From: Cordilura impudica
Taxonomy: Eukaryota > Arthropoda > Insecta > Diptera > Scathophagidae
Direction of reading: 5' to 3'
Assembly: GCA_963682025.1 (NCBI GenBank)
Contig: OY821517.1
Span: 97,261,946 to 97,325,945, forward strand
DNA: 64,000 bases
How positions within the stretch are numbered: the first letter of the stretch is position 1; every line of letters starts with the position of its first letter. Positions 48,702 through 57,472 of this stretch are shown here, piece by piece. Position numbers and translations under genes: made by a program. The notes beneath the pieces are model-generated. The model did not search any database and was not told where the DNA came from. It was given only the letters and a program-made list of their open reading frames with translations.

Positions 48702-51552
48702 CACAGTGGCTGAAAATCATTTTTCATTGGCCAAAATTCTGTAACTTTTGAACCGATCAAAATATTTTAGTACTGTTTTTTTAATAGATAGATAGATAGA
48801 TAGTTGATCTTGACTCAGTGTGAATTTCATTTAAATTGATTGAGTACTTTTTAAGGAATTCTAGGTCAAAGTTTAACTTTTGATTTTTTTTAACTTTTAG
48901 CGTGATATATGTTTTTTTTTATTTATTTTTATTTATTAGAAAGTGTCATATTTGGAGTTAAATAATTATTATAAACATTTTTTGTAATAATGAAATTTTT
49001 TTAATGCTTACACTCAAAAAAATTTTTACACTCAAAAAAATTTTTACACGCAACAAAATAGTAAAATTCACTAGAAATTTAACTAGTATTACTAAAAAAT
49101 TAAAAATGTTTGCTATCAAATTTGCAATTTGCTTACACTCAAGGAATATTATTATTACTACAGAAAAATTTATTAGTGTTTGCTGCCTAATTTGTTACAC
49201 TAGCTAAATAAATCTGCTAAACATTAGCGCAATGATTCTAATTTTTTTTTTTAATTTTGATATGAAAATATGGGTTCTTATTTTTTGAATCTTTCTTATC
49301 TATTAAAACATTGCATTCATATGTGGGAAACCTTTTAAGAATAAAAACTGCAATAGATTTAAATAGCATTTGTAACAATGGTAGGTTCTGTTTATTATTA
49401 TTTTTTACTAATACTATGTTTTTCGTACTTAAATAACAATGAAAGGCAATTATAATTATTATTCATTAGACTCAAATATTGATTGCAAATATTCCATATT
49501 TTGTTCTGTGCTATTTCTGTTCTTTAGTAGTTTTTTGGCTTCTTCATCTAAATCCCGATGTTCCACTTTCCATTGATTTCGAATACTGGAGATGAACGGA
49601 TCTGACGTTGCCAATAATATATTAAATAGATCTTCATTTGTGGAATTTCGTGACATTTTTCTAGTATTGTGCTGTCTATAAAATCTGTAATCCTTGTTCC
49701 TTTTTTCCTGAGCCTCCTCTGATAGATCTCCAAGTGGCACCAAATGATATTTAATGACATCTTCTCCATGATAAAGGATTTTGTGGACTGTTGCAGACAT
49801 ATTTCTCCATGGGTAGTTGGTTGTATATATTTTTGCAGTTTCCTTAGCATAATCTCCAAATTTTCTAGAGTCAATTTCTTCATTGCACGCAAGTACTTCT
49901 AGGATTATTTTAAATCTGAAAATAAGGTTTAAATCCACTCCTGTTATTTCAGATGCTGTTTCTGGATCTGAAAAGAATCTTCTTGCGGTATTGCCATCAT
50001 TTGTATTGCCTGACCCTTGTTTTGGCTGATCTATAATCAATCCAAATTTGCGATATTCATCTTGAACATGTTTCTTTTTTGAACTTCTTAACTCTTTGTT
50101 GGTTTCGTTGTTTCTTATTGATCCTGAAGGCCCGAAATCCAAATCATAACTGATTTTTAGTATGTGTTCCATAAGTCGTATTCTTGCATGTAGTGGTGAT
50201 AATCCAAATTCGAAGGCATCGGTATTATCGAATGATTTTGTCGGGACTTGGTTTAATTGGCTTGATGTTGCTTGGCATATAATGCAGCTGGATGCAGCCT
50301 TCGTGTTAGTCAAAGCCTGACCTACTTTTCCATCTATCATTGTCAGCACTAATTGGTAGCTTACTTCAATTTGCTGCCCATCTAACTGTAATTGTAATGG
50401 CTGTAGTGTTGCTATTTGGGCCTTGATATCATTAACTTCTTTGTTAATGGCATCATGACTTTCTTTTTTGAATTCAAATTTGATTGGCCTGCAGTATTTC
50501 GTAGAAGATGGTGTCTCATTTTTCCAAATATCCATTGTTTGCGTTGTACTACTCGAAGGCTCCGAATCTTCCAAAATCTTTTTCAATCGCAATGGTAGAA
50601 ATGATACCATGAACATATCTGAGTCCGAAATATTTTCACATACAACTTGTTTGTATTGTTTTTGTCCCGAAGAACCATCACATCCCCATTTACAAAATAG
50701 AATTAACTTTGTGTTTCCATATTTCTTTAACTCAGTTCCTGTTATTGATTGTAGCAAGCGTTTGGCTGTGTGATCAAGTAAAGATTGTAGTTGTACTTCT
50801 GCCGAAATTGGTGTGATTGTAATAGTGTCCTTTGATGGCAAACAGTCTATTTTAGCAGCTGTTATGTGATGATATGCTGGATACATATTTGAGCCTTTTT
50901 CAATCGCACGCAATCTGAGCTGAATATATTGGTGTTTTGTTAATTTCAAATCCAGAAATAATGCTAATGCCTCCTCATTTGTGAACTGTTTTGCATCGCT
51001 CGGAGTTGGTATACTTTTAAGAATTCGCTTTGTTCTCACTGGACTAGCATTACAAGTTTTTTCAATGATATCCACTTTTGTTAATTGGTTTTGTGCTCGT
51101 AATTGATGTAGAAAAGATTCTTTTATATTTGTAGAACCAATTTCCTCGTTAAAATTTTTAAGTTTCCGCCTCTTAGATCTATCGCTGCAGTTGTCCAATG
51201 ATTTGCGTGGTCTTCCAGCCTTATCTAGCTTTGCTGTTTCTCCACCAACATTAAGTTGGCCTTCTAACCAGTTTGCACTTTTATTATAAAACTTTTGTTT
51301 ACAGTAGTTAACTTCTTTCAATCGTTTTTTTAGTACTTTGACGAAATTAGATAATTGCTCTTGTATTTCGGTACTAGACGAATTTAAGTTTAATTTTATT
51401 TTAACGTAACTAAGAACATCTTCCTGGTTTTTGTTTCGAAAATACTCTTCGGCCAGTTCTTTATAACTAAAGTTCTCCATATTTTTCTCAATATTTTTAT
51501 TTGCGTCTGTTATCACTTTTTTATCACTTTTTATCACTTGCGAATATACGTC
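48702..51552 (-). mobile_element. RAG1/Transib-like transposon, subfamily C, interrupted by the Maverick
   Basis: The 3' end is CACAGTGGCTGAAAATC at 48,702, preceded by CGGCG. An intact transposase runs toward the left end. No matching CACTGTG end is found to the right before the Maverick terminus at 51,553. The 5' end is probably beyond the Maverick, outside the window. The 48,702-49,458 trailer holds three short CACTCAAAAAAATTTTTAC-type repeats near 49,010-49,050 and no other gene. Confidence 0.82.
49459..51480 (-). CDS. RAG1/Transib-like transposase, intact
   Basis: The open frame reaches 51,597 (712 aa), but its first 39 codons are probably not native: codons before 51,552 lie in Maverick terminal sequence. 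M40 at 51,480 (MENFSYKELAEEYF) aligns with the start of the related gene at 43,828 and gives 673 aa, usual for Transib. Numbered from 51,597: an AT-hook-like GRPRK at 129-132, D307 in CKWGCDGSS, D422 in MIDGKV, and E631 in SEEAQEKRNK. They match RAG1 D600, D708 and E962. C438/C441 (CIIC) and H605/H610 (HKILYH) match the RAG1 zinc ligands C727/C730 and H937/H942. GNTARRFF (535-542) matches the RAG1 NGNFARK block. There is no stop or frameshift. It would make hairpin-forming double-strand cuts at CACAGTG ends, by family knowledge. Confidence 0.9.
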   Translation of the reverse strand: MENFSYKELAEEYFRNKNQEDVLSYVKIKLNLNSSSTEIQEQLSNFVKVLKKRLKEVNYCKQKFYNKSANWLEGQLNVGGETAKLDKAGRPRKSLDNCSDRSKRRKLKNFNEEIGSTNIKESFLHQLRAQNQLTKVDIIEKTCNASPVRTKRILKSIPTPSDAKQFTNEEALALFLDLKLTKHQYIQLRLRAIEKGSNMYPAYHHITAAKIDCLPSKDTITITPISAEVQLQSLLDHTAKRLLQSITGTELKKYGNTKLILFCKWGCDGSSGQKQYKQVVCENISDSDMFMVSFLPLRLKKILEDSEPSSSTTQTMDIWKNETPSSTKYCRPIKFEFKKESHDAINKEVNDIKAQIATLQPLQLQLDGQQIEVSYQLVLTMIDGKVGQALTNTKAASSCIICQATSSQLNQVPTKSFDNTDAFEFGLSPLHARIRLMEHILKISYDLDFGPSGSIRNNETNKELRSSKKKHVQDEYRKFGLIIDQPKQGSGNTNDGNTARRFFSDPETASEITGVDLNLIFRFKIILEVLACNEEIDSRKFGDYAKETAKIYTTNYPWRNMSATVHKILYHGEDVIKYHLVPLGDLSEEAQEKRNKDYRFYRQHNTRKMSRNSTNEDLFNILLATSDPFISSIRNQWKVEHRDLDEEAKKLLKNRNSTEQNMEYLQSIFESNE

Positions 51553-52268
51553 AGTAGATAAGATATAGGAGAACCAGGAATTTTTCATTTTCGCCACCGT
51601 TAGATGGCGCTGTTTGGTTGGTGTCTATACTAACTAACTTGAGGGAAAGACTCGCTAGGGGCTTGCCCGAAAAAAATTTTAGTAGATAAGATATAGGAGA
51701 ACCAGGAATTTTTCATTTTCGCCACCGTTAGATGGCGCTGTTTGGTTGGTGTCTATACTAACTAACTTGAGGGCAAGACCCGCTAGGGTCTTGCCCGAAA
51801 AAAATTTTAGTAGATAAGATATAGGAGAACCAGGAATTTTTCATTTTCGCCACCGTTAGATGGCGCTGTTTGGTTGGTGTCTATACTAACTAACTTGAGG
51901 GAAAGACTCGCTAGGGGCTTGCCCGAAAAAAATTTTAGTAGATAAGATATAGGAGAACCAGGAATTTTTCATTTTCGCCACCGTTAGATGGCGCTGTTTG
52001 GTTGGTGTCTATACTAACTAACTTGAGGGCAAGACCCGCTAGGGGCTTGCCCGAAAAAAATTTTAGTAGATAAGATATAGGAGAACCAGGAATTTTTCAT
52101 TTTCGCCACCGTTAGATGGCGCTGTTTGGTTGGTGTCTATACTAACTAACTTGAGGGCAAGACCCGCTAGGGTCTTGCCCGAAAAAAATTTTAGTAGATA
52201 AGATATAGGAGAACCAGGAATTTTTCATTTTCGCCACCGTTAGATGGCGCTGTTTGGTTGGTGTCTAT
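51553..52268 (+). repeat. Maverick terminal array, 128-bp unit
   Basis: Units begin with AGTAGATAAGATATAGGAG at 51,553, 51,681, 51,809, 51,937, 52,065 and 52,193, an exact 128-bp period. The last unit is partial. Each unit contains a CGCCA/TGGCG inverted pair around CCGTTAGA. Two of the units have an 11-bp perfect hairpin stem (GGGCAAGACCC and GGGTCTTGCCC around GCTA); others carry mutated versions. Two extra copies of TATAGGAGAACCAGG follow at about 52,264-52,295. Such arrays occur at Maverick ends, but the function is not known to me. Confidence 0.95.
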
Positions 52269-52299
52269 AGGAGAACCAGGCTTATAGGAGAACCAGGAA

Positions 52300-53018
52300 T
52301 TATTAAATTTTTGCCCCGTTAGATGGCGCAAAGTTGAATAACTTTTTACTATAACATTGAATAACTTTTTACTTTGCTATGTGTAGCGAAGACAGATTAA
52401 ATTATTTCTAATCAACTGAAAAATACTTTCTAAAATCTCCGTGCGCCTGATACATAAAATGCATGCATATAAAAATTTACCACACAATTGAAAGATTGCA
52501 ACAAATCGACAGTTTGTAAACAATAAAACAAATAGAAACATATAAAAATTTACCACACAATTACCAAAACACTTGAATCAAAACTAAACATGATTGAAAC
52601 AAATCGACAGTTTGTAAACAATAAAACCAATAGAAACATAAATGTTGTCACTTATCCAGTACACATGTTTGAAAATTTTTATGTATATAACAAAAATCTA
52701 GATTAGTGTTTTAACATGATCATAAAATCCTTATAAAAAGGCATAGTTTTGGAAAATGATAAGCCTGGTTAATAAATCATAAATAGATTTGATTAAAATT
52801 AAAATAAATAACAACACTTTTTAAAAATACGTTACTTATTGGAAATTGGGTACCTTTTTCCTATGTTATGTGTAGTGAAGACAGATTAAATTATTGTTTA
52901 TCATTAATCAAAATAATATTAAGGAAAAATAGTTTCATTTCGTTCAGTAGTCAACTACACGGGAAACTATTAATTACAAATTTTGATCGAAATAAAAAAA
53001 TAAAAAAATTAATTAAAA
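52300..53018. other. Maverick sub-terminal region with direct repeats, no gene
   Basis: AACAAATCGACAGTTTGTAA followed by ACAATAAAAC is present twice (about 52,500 and 52,598). GAAGACAGATTAAATTATT is also present twice (about 52,388 and 52,878). The stretch ends with the A-rich leader of the next gene. It may belong to the terminal inverted repeat, which needs the other end to be confirmed. Confidence 0.6.
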
Positions 53019-53516
53019 ATGGAAAACATGAATTTTTTTAAGTGCTCGCTCTGCACCATTTTCTATGAGGATGAATCAGAATTCCTCAAACACATGGAAA
53101 ATAGTTTGGAGTGTATGGAAAACACTCCCAGCGTAGAATGTGTTTACTGCAGTAAATACATACCGGGTGTATCCAACTACGTAATACACACAACAAACTG
53201 TCTCATTGAAAATGAGATAGAGCGAATCTCTACTCATAATGTTTCTTCATTTGATACTCCTGATGTTTCTTCATATAAAAATTCATATGATATGCTGTTC
53301 CTTAGCGGAGAATTGATTGAAGAAATACCCACCAACCAAATGGGTTTCTTGAATATAGAGGATTGGATTCCTGAGACACCTGAAACACCACCACCACCTC
53401 AAATCACATATAATTTATGGGACTCACAAGATGACTTATCTGATGACTTATTATTAGTACAAGCCTACCGTCAAAATGAAAGTTTGATAAACAATATATA
53501 TAGAAATTCTATATAA
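53019..53516 (+). CDS. Maverick zinc-finger protein, unknown role
   Basis: This 165-aa acidic protein has two N-terminal zinc-finger-like units: CSLC..EFLKHMENSLEC at about residues 9-31 and CVYC..YVIHTTNC at about 41-61. A low-complexity region has PETPETPPPPQ. The N-terminus (MENMNFFKCSLC) and the A-rich leader with AATTAAAAATGGAAAA resemble those of the polymerase gene (MENLIKIECSDC). The fingers may derive from, or share ancestry with, the polymerase N-terminus. It is the outermost left gene and transcribes inward. A poly-T tract follows at about 53,538-53,565. It could bind terminal DNA or regulate transcription; that is only inference. Confidence 0.75.
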   Translation: MENMNFFKCSLCTIFYEDESEFLKHMENSLECMENTPSVECVYCSKYIPGVSNYVIHTTNCLIENEIERISTHNVSSFDTPDVSSYKNSYDMLFLSGELIEEIPTNQMGFLNIEDWIPETPETPPPPQITYNLWDSQDDLSDDLLLVQAYRQNESLINNIYRNSI

Positions 53517-53533
53517 AAATATTAATAAATTTT

Positions 53534-53566
<33 letters not shown>

Positions 53567-53731
53567 TAAATATAAGATTACAATATATATGTATATATAT
53601 CCTTCTCTTTTTAATAAATATTTATATCTTGAGTTTATGAGCCAAAAAGAAAATAAAGAAAACAAATAAAAGTCAAAATTTAAAATCCATTTTGTTTTAT
53701 TTAATATGTAGATATATCAATAACTTATCTT

Positions 53732-54190
53732 TTACAGCGAGAAATATTTTTTACATTGTTGAACTACTTTTTTATCATTAAAATTATAATCAGTTTTTCT
53801 AAATTGACTTAAAAATAGTTTCAAACGTTTTTGCTGTGATTTATATAAACTATAAAGTAAGCAATAATGACCACAAGTCTTTGAAAAATATCCCTGTAGT
53901 TGCTGTTTATTGATTTTAAAGTTGTTGCTGTTATTTTCTAAAAATGTTAGAAATTCTAAATTTAAGGGCTGTTGTCCATAAGAATCAAAAAACTCAGCAT
54001 TATTATAAACGTCAAAATAAAATGCAATCCAATGCTGTCCTGTTTTGTATGATGGATCTGTATTGGCAATAAAGATAGCTGGACGCTTAGGTATACGCTT
54101 TGGAAGTTTATCTGAAGCAAAAACACCTTGGAAATACTTTCGGGTAGCTTTGTTTTTTAAAAGCGCTTTTTCAATCTGTATGGTATTCAT
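53732..54190 (-). CDS. Maverick adenain/Ulp1-like cysteine protease (PRO)
   Basis: This 152-aa protease matches the C48/C5 (Ulp1/adenain) maturation proteases of Polintons. Visible catalytic residues are H53 (GQHWIAFYFD), D69 (EFFDSYG), the oxyanion Gln Q99 and C106 (KTCGHYC). By family knowledge it cleaves virion precursor proteins at Gly-rich sites; the neighbouring pVI-like protein has a GGG motif near its N-terminus. Its start lies 2 bp after the capsid gene's stop on the same strand, so the two are probably transcribed together. Length is within the usual range (150-200 aa). Confidence 0.92.
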   Translation of the reverse strand: MNTIQIEKALLKNKATRKYFQGVFASDKLPKRIPKRPAIFIANTDPSYKTGQHWIAFYFDVYNNAEFFDSYGQQPLNLEFLTFLENNSNNFKINKQQLQGYFSKTCGHYCLLYSLYKSQQKRLKLFLSQFRKTDYNFNDKKVVQQCKKYFSL

Positions 54191-54192
54191 TT

Positions 54193-55479
54193 TTATAAAG
54201 TTATTTTAACGTTTCTATTTTTATCAATTTCAATCATAGAATCATATTCACAATAAACAAGACATGTCACTGGTTCCAACAAAGCTCGTGTGAATTTTCC
54301 TTCAATGCGTACATTTCCTTGCTTTAAAATCTTTGCACATAAATCGTTATTAGAATGATCAGGTGAAAGATCAAACCCCAAAATGAATGAACCATTATCA
54401 AATGATTGTTTATTTATATGAATTCCTCTATCGGAATTCTTTATTCCAATAGCATTAAATAACATATTGTATGCTCTCGTACTTCTATGGGTTACACCGG
54501 AATAATCAAATTCTAATGCTTGTGATGGAATTTGAATACCATTTACTGACAAATTTAGTGTTTGTAAATAAAAATGTTTAAACTCAAATGGATCCATTTT
54601 TATATTCCCTGAGTATGCAACATTTCCAACCATACAAAATGCCAAAAATGTAGGTAATTGACCAATTACTACATTATCAATAGATAAACTATGATTTCCA
54701 GGATACATGGTAAACGATTTAATTTCAGTTCTATTTAATGGATATATGGCTGGTTTTTCCTGCAACATTTTATGGTGAGCTAGTAATATTCCCGGATTAA
54801 CAGTAATGTGATTCATATATAATTGAGCCTCCAAAATTTTCAATTCAGCACCAGTTGATTCGAGATCCATCATATAAAATGATGATTTCTCCAAATTAAA
54901 TACAATACGTAAATCTACATTATTTAAAAGTAATTTAGGCTGACTAAAGATATCACCATGAACTCGTCCAATTAACTCAACTTTATTACTTCGTGCAAAT
55001 AACTTGTTAATTTGTTTTTGTCCTTTTCGAAGTTCACCATCGATATAATAGTCAGGATACCATCCAGATGATGTTAGATGAGTTCGACTAGCATCACTTC
55101 CATAATTAAGTAATGTTTGTATATAAGTCTTATAGTGATAGTTATTATCGCTATGGGATACGGGAACATTATTCAGATAGACAGAAACACTTCGAAACAG
55201 AGAATGTAGAATATTATTTACAACTCCAATTGAATCGTCTGTAATATCTGAGTTATCCTTTGCTTTGAGTTGAATTACTAATCTTAGGTATACGCTAGAC
55301 AAATCACGATATGTATCTCCATTACCGAGACACACAAATTCTATAGAGCTGGGGTTGTCCAAAGTTGCGATAGGATTGTAGGATACTTCTTCGGTGTTTA
55401 AAATACTAGTTTGAATGGGATGTGGTTCAAATAAATCCAATTCACTTTTCATACATTCTATATGTTTTGACATGTTCAT
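54193..55479 (-). CDS. Maverick major capsid protein (double jelly roll, MCP)
   Basis: This 428-aa protein has the conserved N-terminal features of Maverick/adintovirus-type major capsid proteins. These include SELDLF (12-17), a PIxTsI block (21-26), VNNILHSLF (87-95) and YKTYIQTLLNYG (116-127). The family forms hexon-like double-jelly-roll trimers of icosahedral shells. Length is normal and the frame is unbroken. The ATG overlaps the stop of the pVI-like gene by 4 bp (ATGA), a compact viral arrangement. Assignment rests on these blocks and on its place beside protease and pVI-like genes. Confidence 0.9.
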   Translation of the reverse strand: MNMSKHIECMKSELDLFEPHPIQTSILNTEEVSYNPIATLDNPSSIEFVCLGNGDTYRDLSSVYLRLVIQLKAKDNSDITDDSIGVVNNILHSLFRSVSVYLNNVPVSHSDNNYHYKTYIQTLLNYGSDASRTHLTSSGWYPDYYIDGELRKGQKQINKLFARSNKVELIGRVHGDIFSQPKLLLNNVDLRIVFNLEKSSFYMMDLESTGAELKILEAQLYMNHITVNPGILLAHHKMLQEKPAIYPLNRTEIKSFTMYPGNHSLSIDNVVIGQLPTFLAFCMVGNVAYSGNIKMDPFEFKHFYLQTLNLSVNGIQIPSQALEFDYSGVTHRSTRAYNMLFNAIGIKNSDRGIHINKQSFDNGSFILGFDLSPDHSNNDLCAKILKQGNVRIEGKFTRALLEPVTCLVYCEYDSMIEIDKNRNVKITL

Positions 55480-55937
55480 TTTGAAAATATGTCTTTAATA
55501 TTTATATTGGTGTTTTTCTTCTTTTTCTTCCTTATGCGCTTCACTTTAGAATGTTTGAGAGACTGACGATTTCTTTTTTTATTTCGACGTTTTATACGTC
55601 TCTTGCCTGAACCTCGTTGGAACTTGGAATATATTTTTTTGACAGCTTTCTCTGATAAGTTATTTAACGCAATTTTTCCTTGTTCATCCAAAATATTTCG
55701 TAAAGGCTTGCGACCGAAGTCATTTAATATAGCTTTACTGGTATCAATTGCTTGATTTTTAATTGTATTTACTCCAGAAAAAATTAAAGGTTTTAATGTT
55801 CTAAATAGTGATGAAAAAAATGAACCGATTCCGCGACCATGCTGCAAAACTCTTGGAGTCACATATAATGTTCCGATATGACTTATTCCACCGCCCTGCT
55901 GCCTTGAGTAGTATGCATTATATACTTGATCCATCAC
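55476..55937 (-). CDS. Maverick pVI-like minor capsid protein (PY)
   Basis: A 153-aa basic protein. A GGG motif at 15-17 is a candidate protease cleavage site. An amphipathic GRGIGSFFSSLFR segment (34-46) and PLIFSGVNTIKNQ follow, then a C-terminal tail of Arg/Lys runs, as in minor capsid proteins resembling adenovirus pVI. By analogy it would sit under the capsid, carry a lytic helix and bind DNA. The second Met (55,934) is an equally good start. It overlaps the major capsid gene by 4 bp. Confidence 0.82.
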   Translation of the reverse strand: MMDQVYNAYYSRQQGGGISHIGTLYVTPRVLQHGRGIGSFFSSLFRTLKPLIFSGVNTIKNQAIDTSKAILNDFGRKPLRNILDEQGKIALNNLSEKAVKKIYSKFQRGSGKRRIKRRNKKRNRQSLKHSKVKRIRKKKKKNTNINIKDIFSK

Positions 55938-55980
55938 GATGATTTATCAATCTGACAACATTTTACAAAACTCTCTACAT

Positions 55981-56421
55981 TTATAGTGTTTTAATTTTTT
56001 TAAAGTGTAATGTTATAAAATTCGGTGTTGTTGAGGATTCGAAATTGTATTGAGTTCCATCTAAATTAGTTATGAGTATTGAAATATCGTTAATTATTGA
56101 TATTTCTAAAGGATAGTATTCCACATTATGAAAATCATAGCAAACGCTATGTCCCTTATATGGTAATACTCGAAGACATCTTATATTTTTGTTTCCAATA
56201 CATCTCGGTTTTATAATATCACTATAGATAAATAAAATTGTTGGTTCCTCGGCGGATCCATCATTTAAATATAATTCAGTTACTCCAACTTCCCAATCCT
56301 CTTTTGAAGTTATTGCAGGTAAATTAACCAAATTCGTAAATGCGGAAAGAACATTATCTTCATAAACCATTAAAGAGTTATTACTTAATAATGTTACATA
56401 AAAATTGTTTGGTATGTTCAT
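55981..56421 (-). CDS. Maverick penton/minor capsid protein (single jelly roll)
   Basis: A 146-aa protein with the family's opening FYVTLLSNNSLMVYEDN, the KEDWEVGVTELYL block (about 41-53), IYSDIIKPRCIGNK (about 65-78) and a terminal FITLHFKKI. The order FYVTL-SN-S, WEVGL-E, Y-DI, LHF is typical of the vertex protein of Polintons. It fills the fivefold positions of the shell by family knowledge. It lies on the same strand as the major capsid and pVI-like genes, 43 bp upstream of the latter. Confidence 0.85.
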   Translation of the reverse strand: MNIPNNFYVTLLSNNSLMVYEDNVLSAFTNLVNLPAITSKEDWEVGVTELYLNDGSAEEPTILFIYSDIIKPRCIGNKNIRCLRVLPYKGHSVCYDFHNVEYYPLEISIINDISILITNLDGTQYNFESSTTPNFITLHFKKIKTL

Positions 56422-56486
56422 GGTTAAAAGAATCTAATATGAATAAAACACATTTTTTATTTGTTTAATCTTTTATTAAAATTTTC

Positions 56487-56891
56487 TTAATAAAGTGATT
56501 TCCATTTTATCCAACTTTCCCCCTTTTGAACAGATCTGGTATCGTATGGATGTTTTATGTTTGGTTTCCCCTTTGATTTAGGCCTTGTATCTTTATATGG
56601 AGTTTCTGTTGTCGTTTCATCAAATAACAATTTCTTTTTAGATTTAACACTTGTATTTTTTTCTTCTGATGTTTCTGTTTTTTTCTTTTTTAAGTACGGA
56701 TAATCTTTATCTTCTAATTTACGTTTGGTAATATTTAGGTATTTTTCATCTAAATCGTTATCTTTAAAAAATTTTAATTCGTTTTGATTTATTTTTAATT
56801 TAGGTGTAGAGTTAGAAAATTTTTCAGGGGTTTCAAACTTATCATAGTTTTCAGTTACTTCAAAATTCTTTTCCAAATTTTTATTCATCAT
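56487..56891 (-). CDS. Maverick small basic protein, unknown role
   Basis: A 134-aa Lys/Glu-rich, low-complexity protein, probably disordered, with KRKLEDKDYPYLKKKKT in the middle and YDTRSVQKGESWIKW at the end. I recall Polinton proteins that end in a similar tyrosine/arginine-Trp tail but cannot name a function. It is in the same-strand series between the penton gene and the next small gene (11-bp gap). The first or second Met could start it. Confidence 0.65.
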   Translation of the reverse strand: MMNKNLEKNFEVTENYDKFETPEKFSNSTPKLKINQNELKFFKDNDLDEKYLNITKRKLEDKDYPYLKKKKTETSEEKNTSVKSKKKLLFDETTTETPYKDTRPKSKGKPNIKHPYDTRSVQKGESWIKWKSLY

Positions 56892-56901
56892 TGGATCAGT
56901 A

Positions 56902-57132
56902 TTATTTATGATTATCCGTTAATGGTTTGACGGGATTAATTTTTCTTTTTATAAACATATTTAATTCTTGTTTGATTTTAATCCATTTGTTGAAGTCTGA
57001 TATTGACTCATCATTTAGGTATGGTATTAGTTTTCTGGTAATAAATTCAGAAGATAATTGATCTTCTAACATTACATAATAAGTATTTGGATGTAGTAAT
57101 ATAACTTTATTAAATTTTCCTTTATTAGACAT
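56902..57132 (-). CDS. Maverick small protein, unknown role
   Basis: A 76-aa protein with a strand-rich N-terminus (KVILLHPNTYYVMLE) and a lysine-rich C-terminus. Its start overlaps the end of the upstream gene by 8 bp, which supports a translated gene in a compact series. I do not recognise the family. Confidence 0.6.
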   Translation of the reverse strand: MSNKGKFNKVILLHPNTYYVMLEDQLSSEFITRKLIPYLNDESISDFNKWIKIKQELNMFIKRKINPVKPLTDNHK

Positions 57133-57472
57133 TTTCTATTAATTTTCCAATAAAGCCTCCCAACAGTGACGATAACAATACAGGTAAGAATCCACCTTTT
57201 TGAATTAGTACCTTCCTTTTTGACTTTACAGATCCCTTTGATTTTGAAATGATTCGAAGTTCTTTTTTATATCTATTTAAAATTGTATGATCTTTAGGTT
57301 TAAGTTTAGTATTTCCATTTAGGGTATTGAATATTATTTCAATTATAGTTTTTATAAAATCATCGTCAACATTTTCAAGTATTGCTTTCCGTAGTTTTCC
57401 GTTATTCGTCTTGAGAACATACAACATATGCTTGTTTTCCTTCAATCGTTTTAAGTTCTTTTTTAATACCAT
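57125..57472 (-). CDS. Maverick core-type small protein (PX-like)
   Basis: Translation from the Met at 57,472 (MVLKKNLKRLKENKHML) is preferred over the one 5 codons upstream because the family opens with a basic K-R-L segment. The protein (115 aa) has LRKAILENVDDDFIKTI, a basic stretch with SVKSKRKVLIQKGG, and a hydrophobic GGFLPVLLSSLLGGFIG tail. This pattern recurs in Mavericks/adintoviruses and is taken to be a virion core component with a membrane-active tail. The gene overlaps the end of the ATPase gene in another frame by about 70 bp. Confidence 0.75.
   Translation of the reverse strand: MVLKKNLKRLKENKHMLYVLKTNNGKLRKAILENVDDDFIKTIIEIIFNTLNGNTKLKPKDHTILNRYKKELRIISKSKGSVKSKRKVLIQKGGFLPVLLSSLLGGFIGKLIENV

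Noticed and set aside
49548..49892. A 114-codon minus-strand frame inside the transposase gene
   Set aside because: It is a shadow in another frame of the intact RAG1-like gene.
40365..51552. A RAG2-like partner gene near the RAG1-like transposases
   Set aside because: No kelch-repeat or PHD-like frame is visible in or beside any of the four elements.
51481..51597. First 39 codons of the 712-codon transposase frame
   Set aside because: Most of this lies in leader and Maverick terminal repeat. The homologous gene at 43,828 aligns from M40 (51,480).
51553..52268. CRISPR-like or satellite array
   Set aside because: Units are contiguous 128-bp tandem repeats without unique spacers, and they start exactly at a Maverick terminus.
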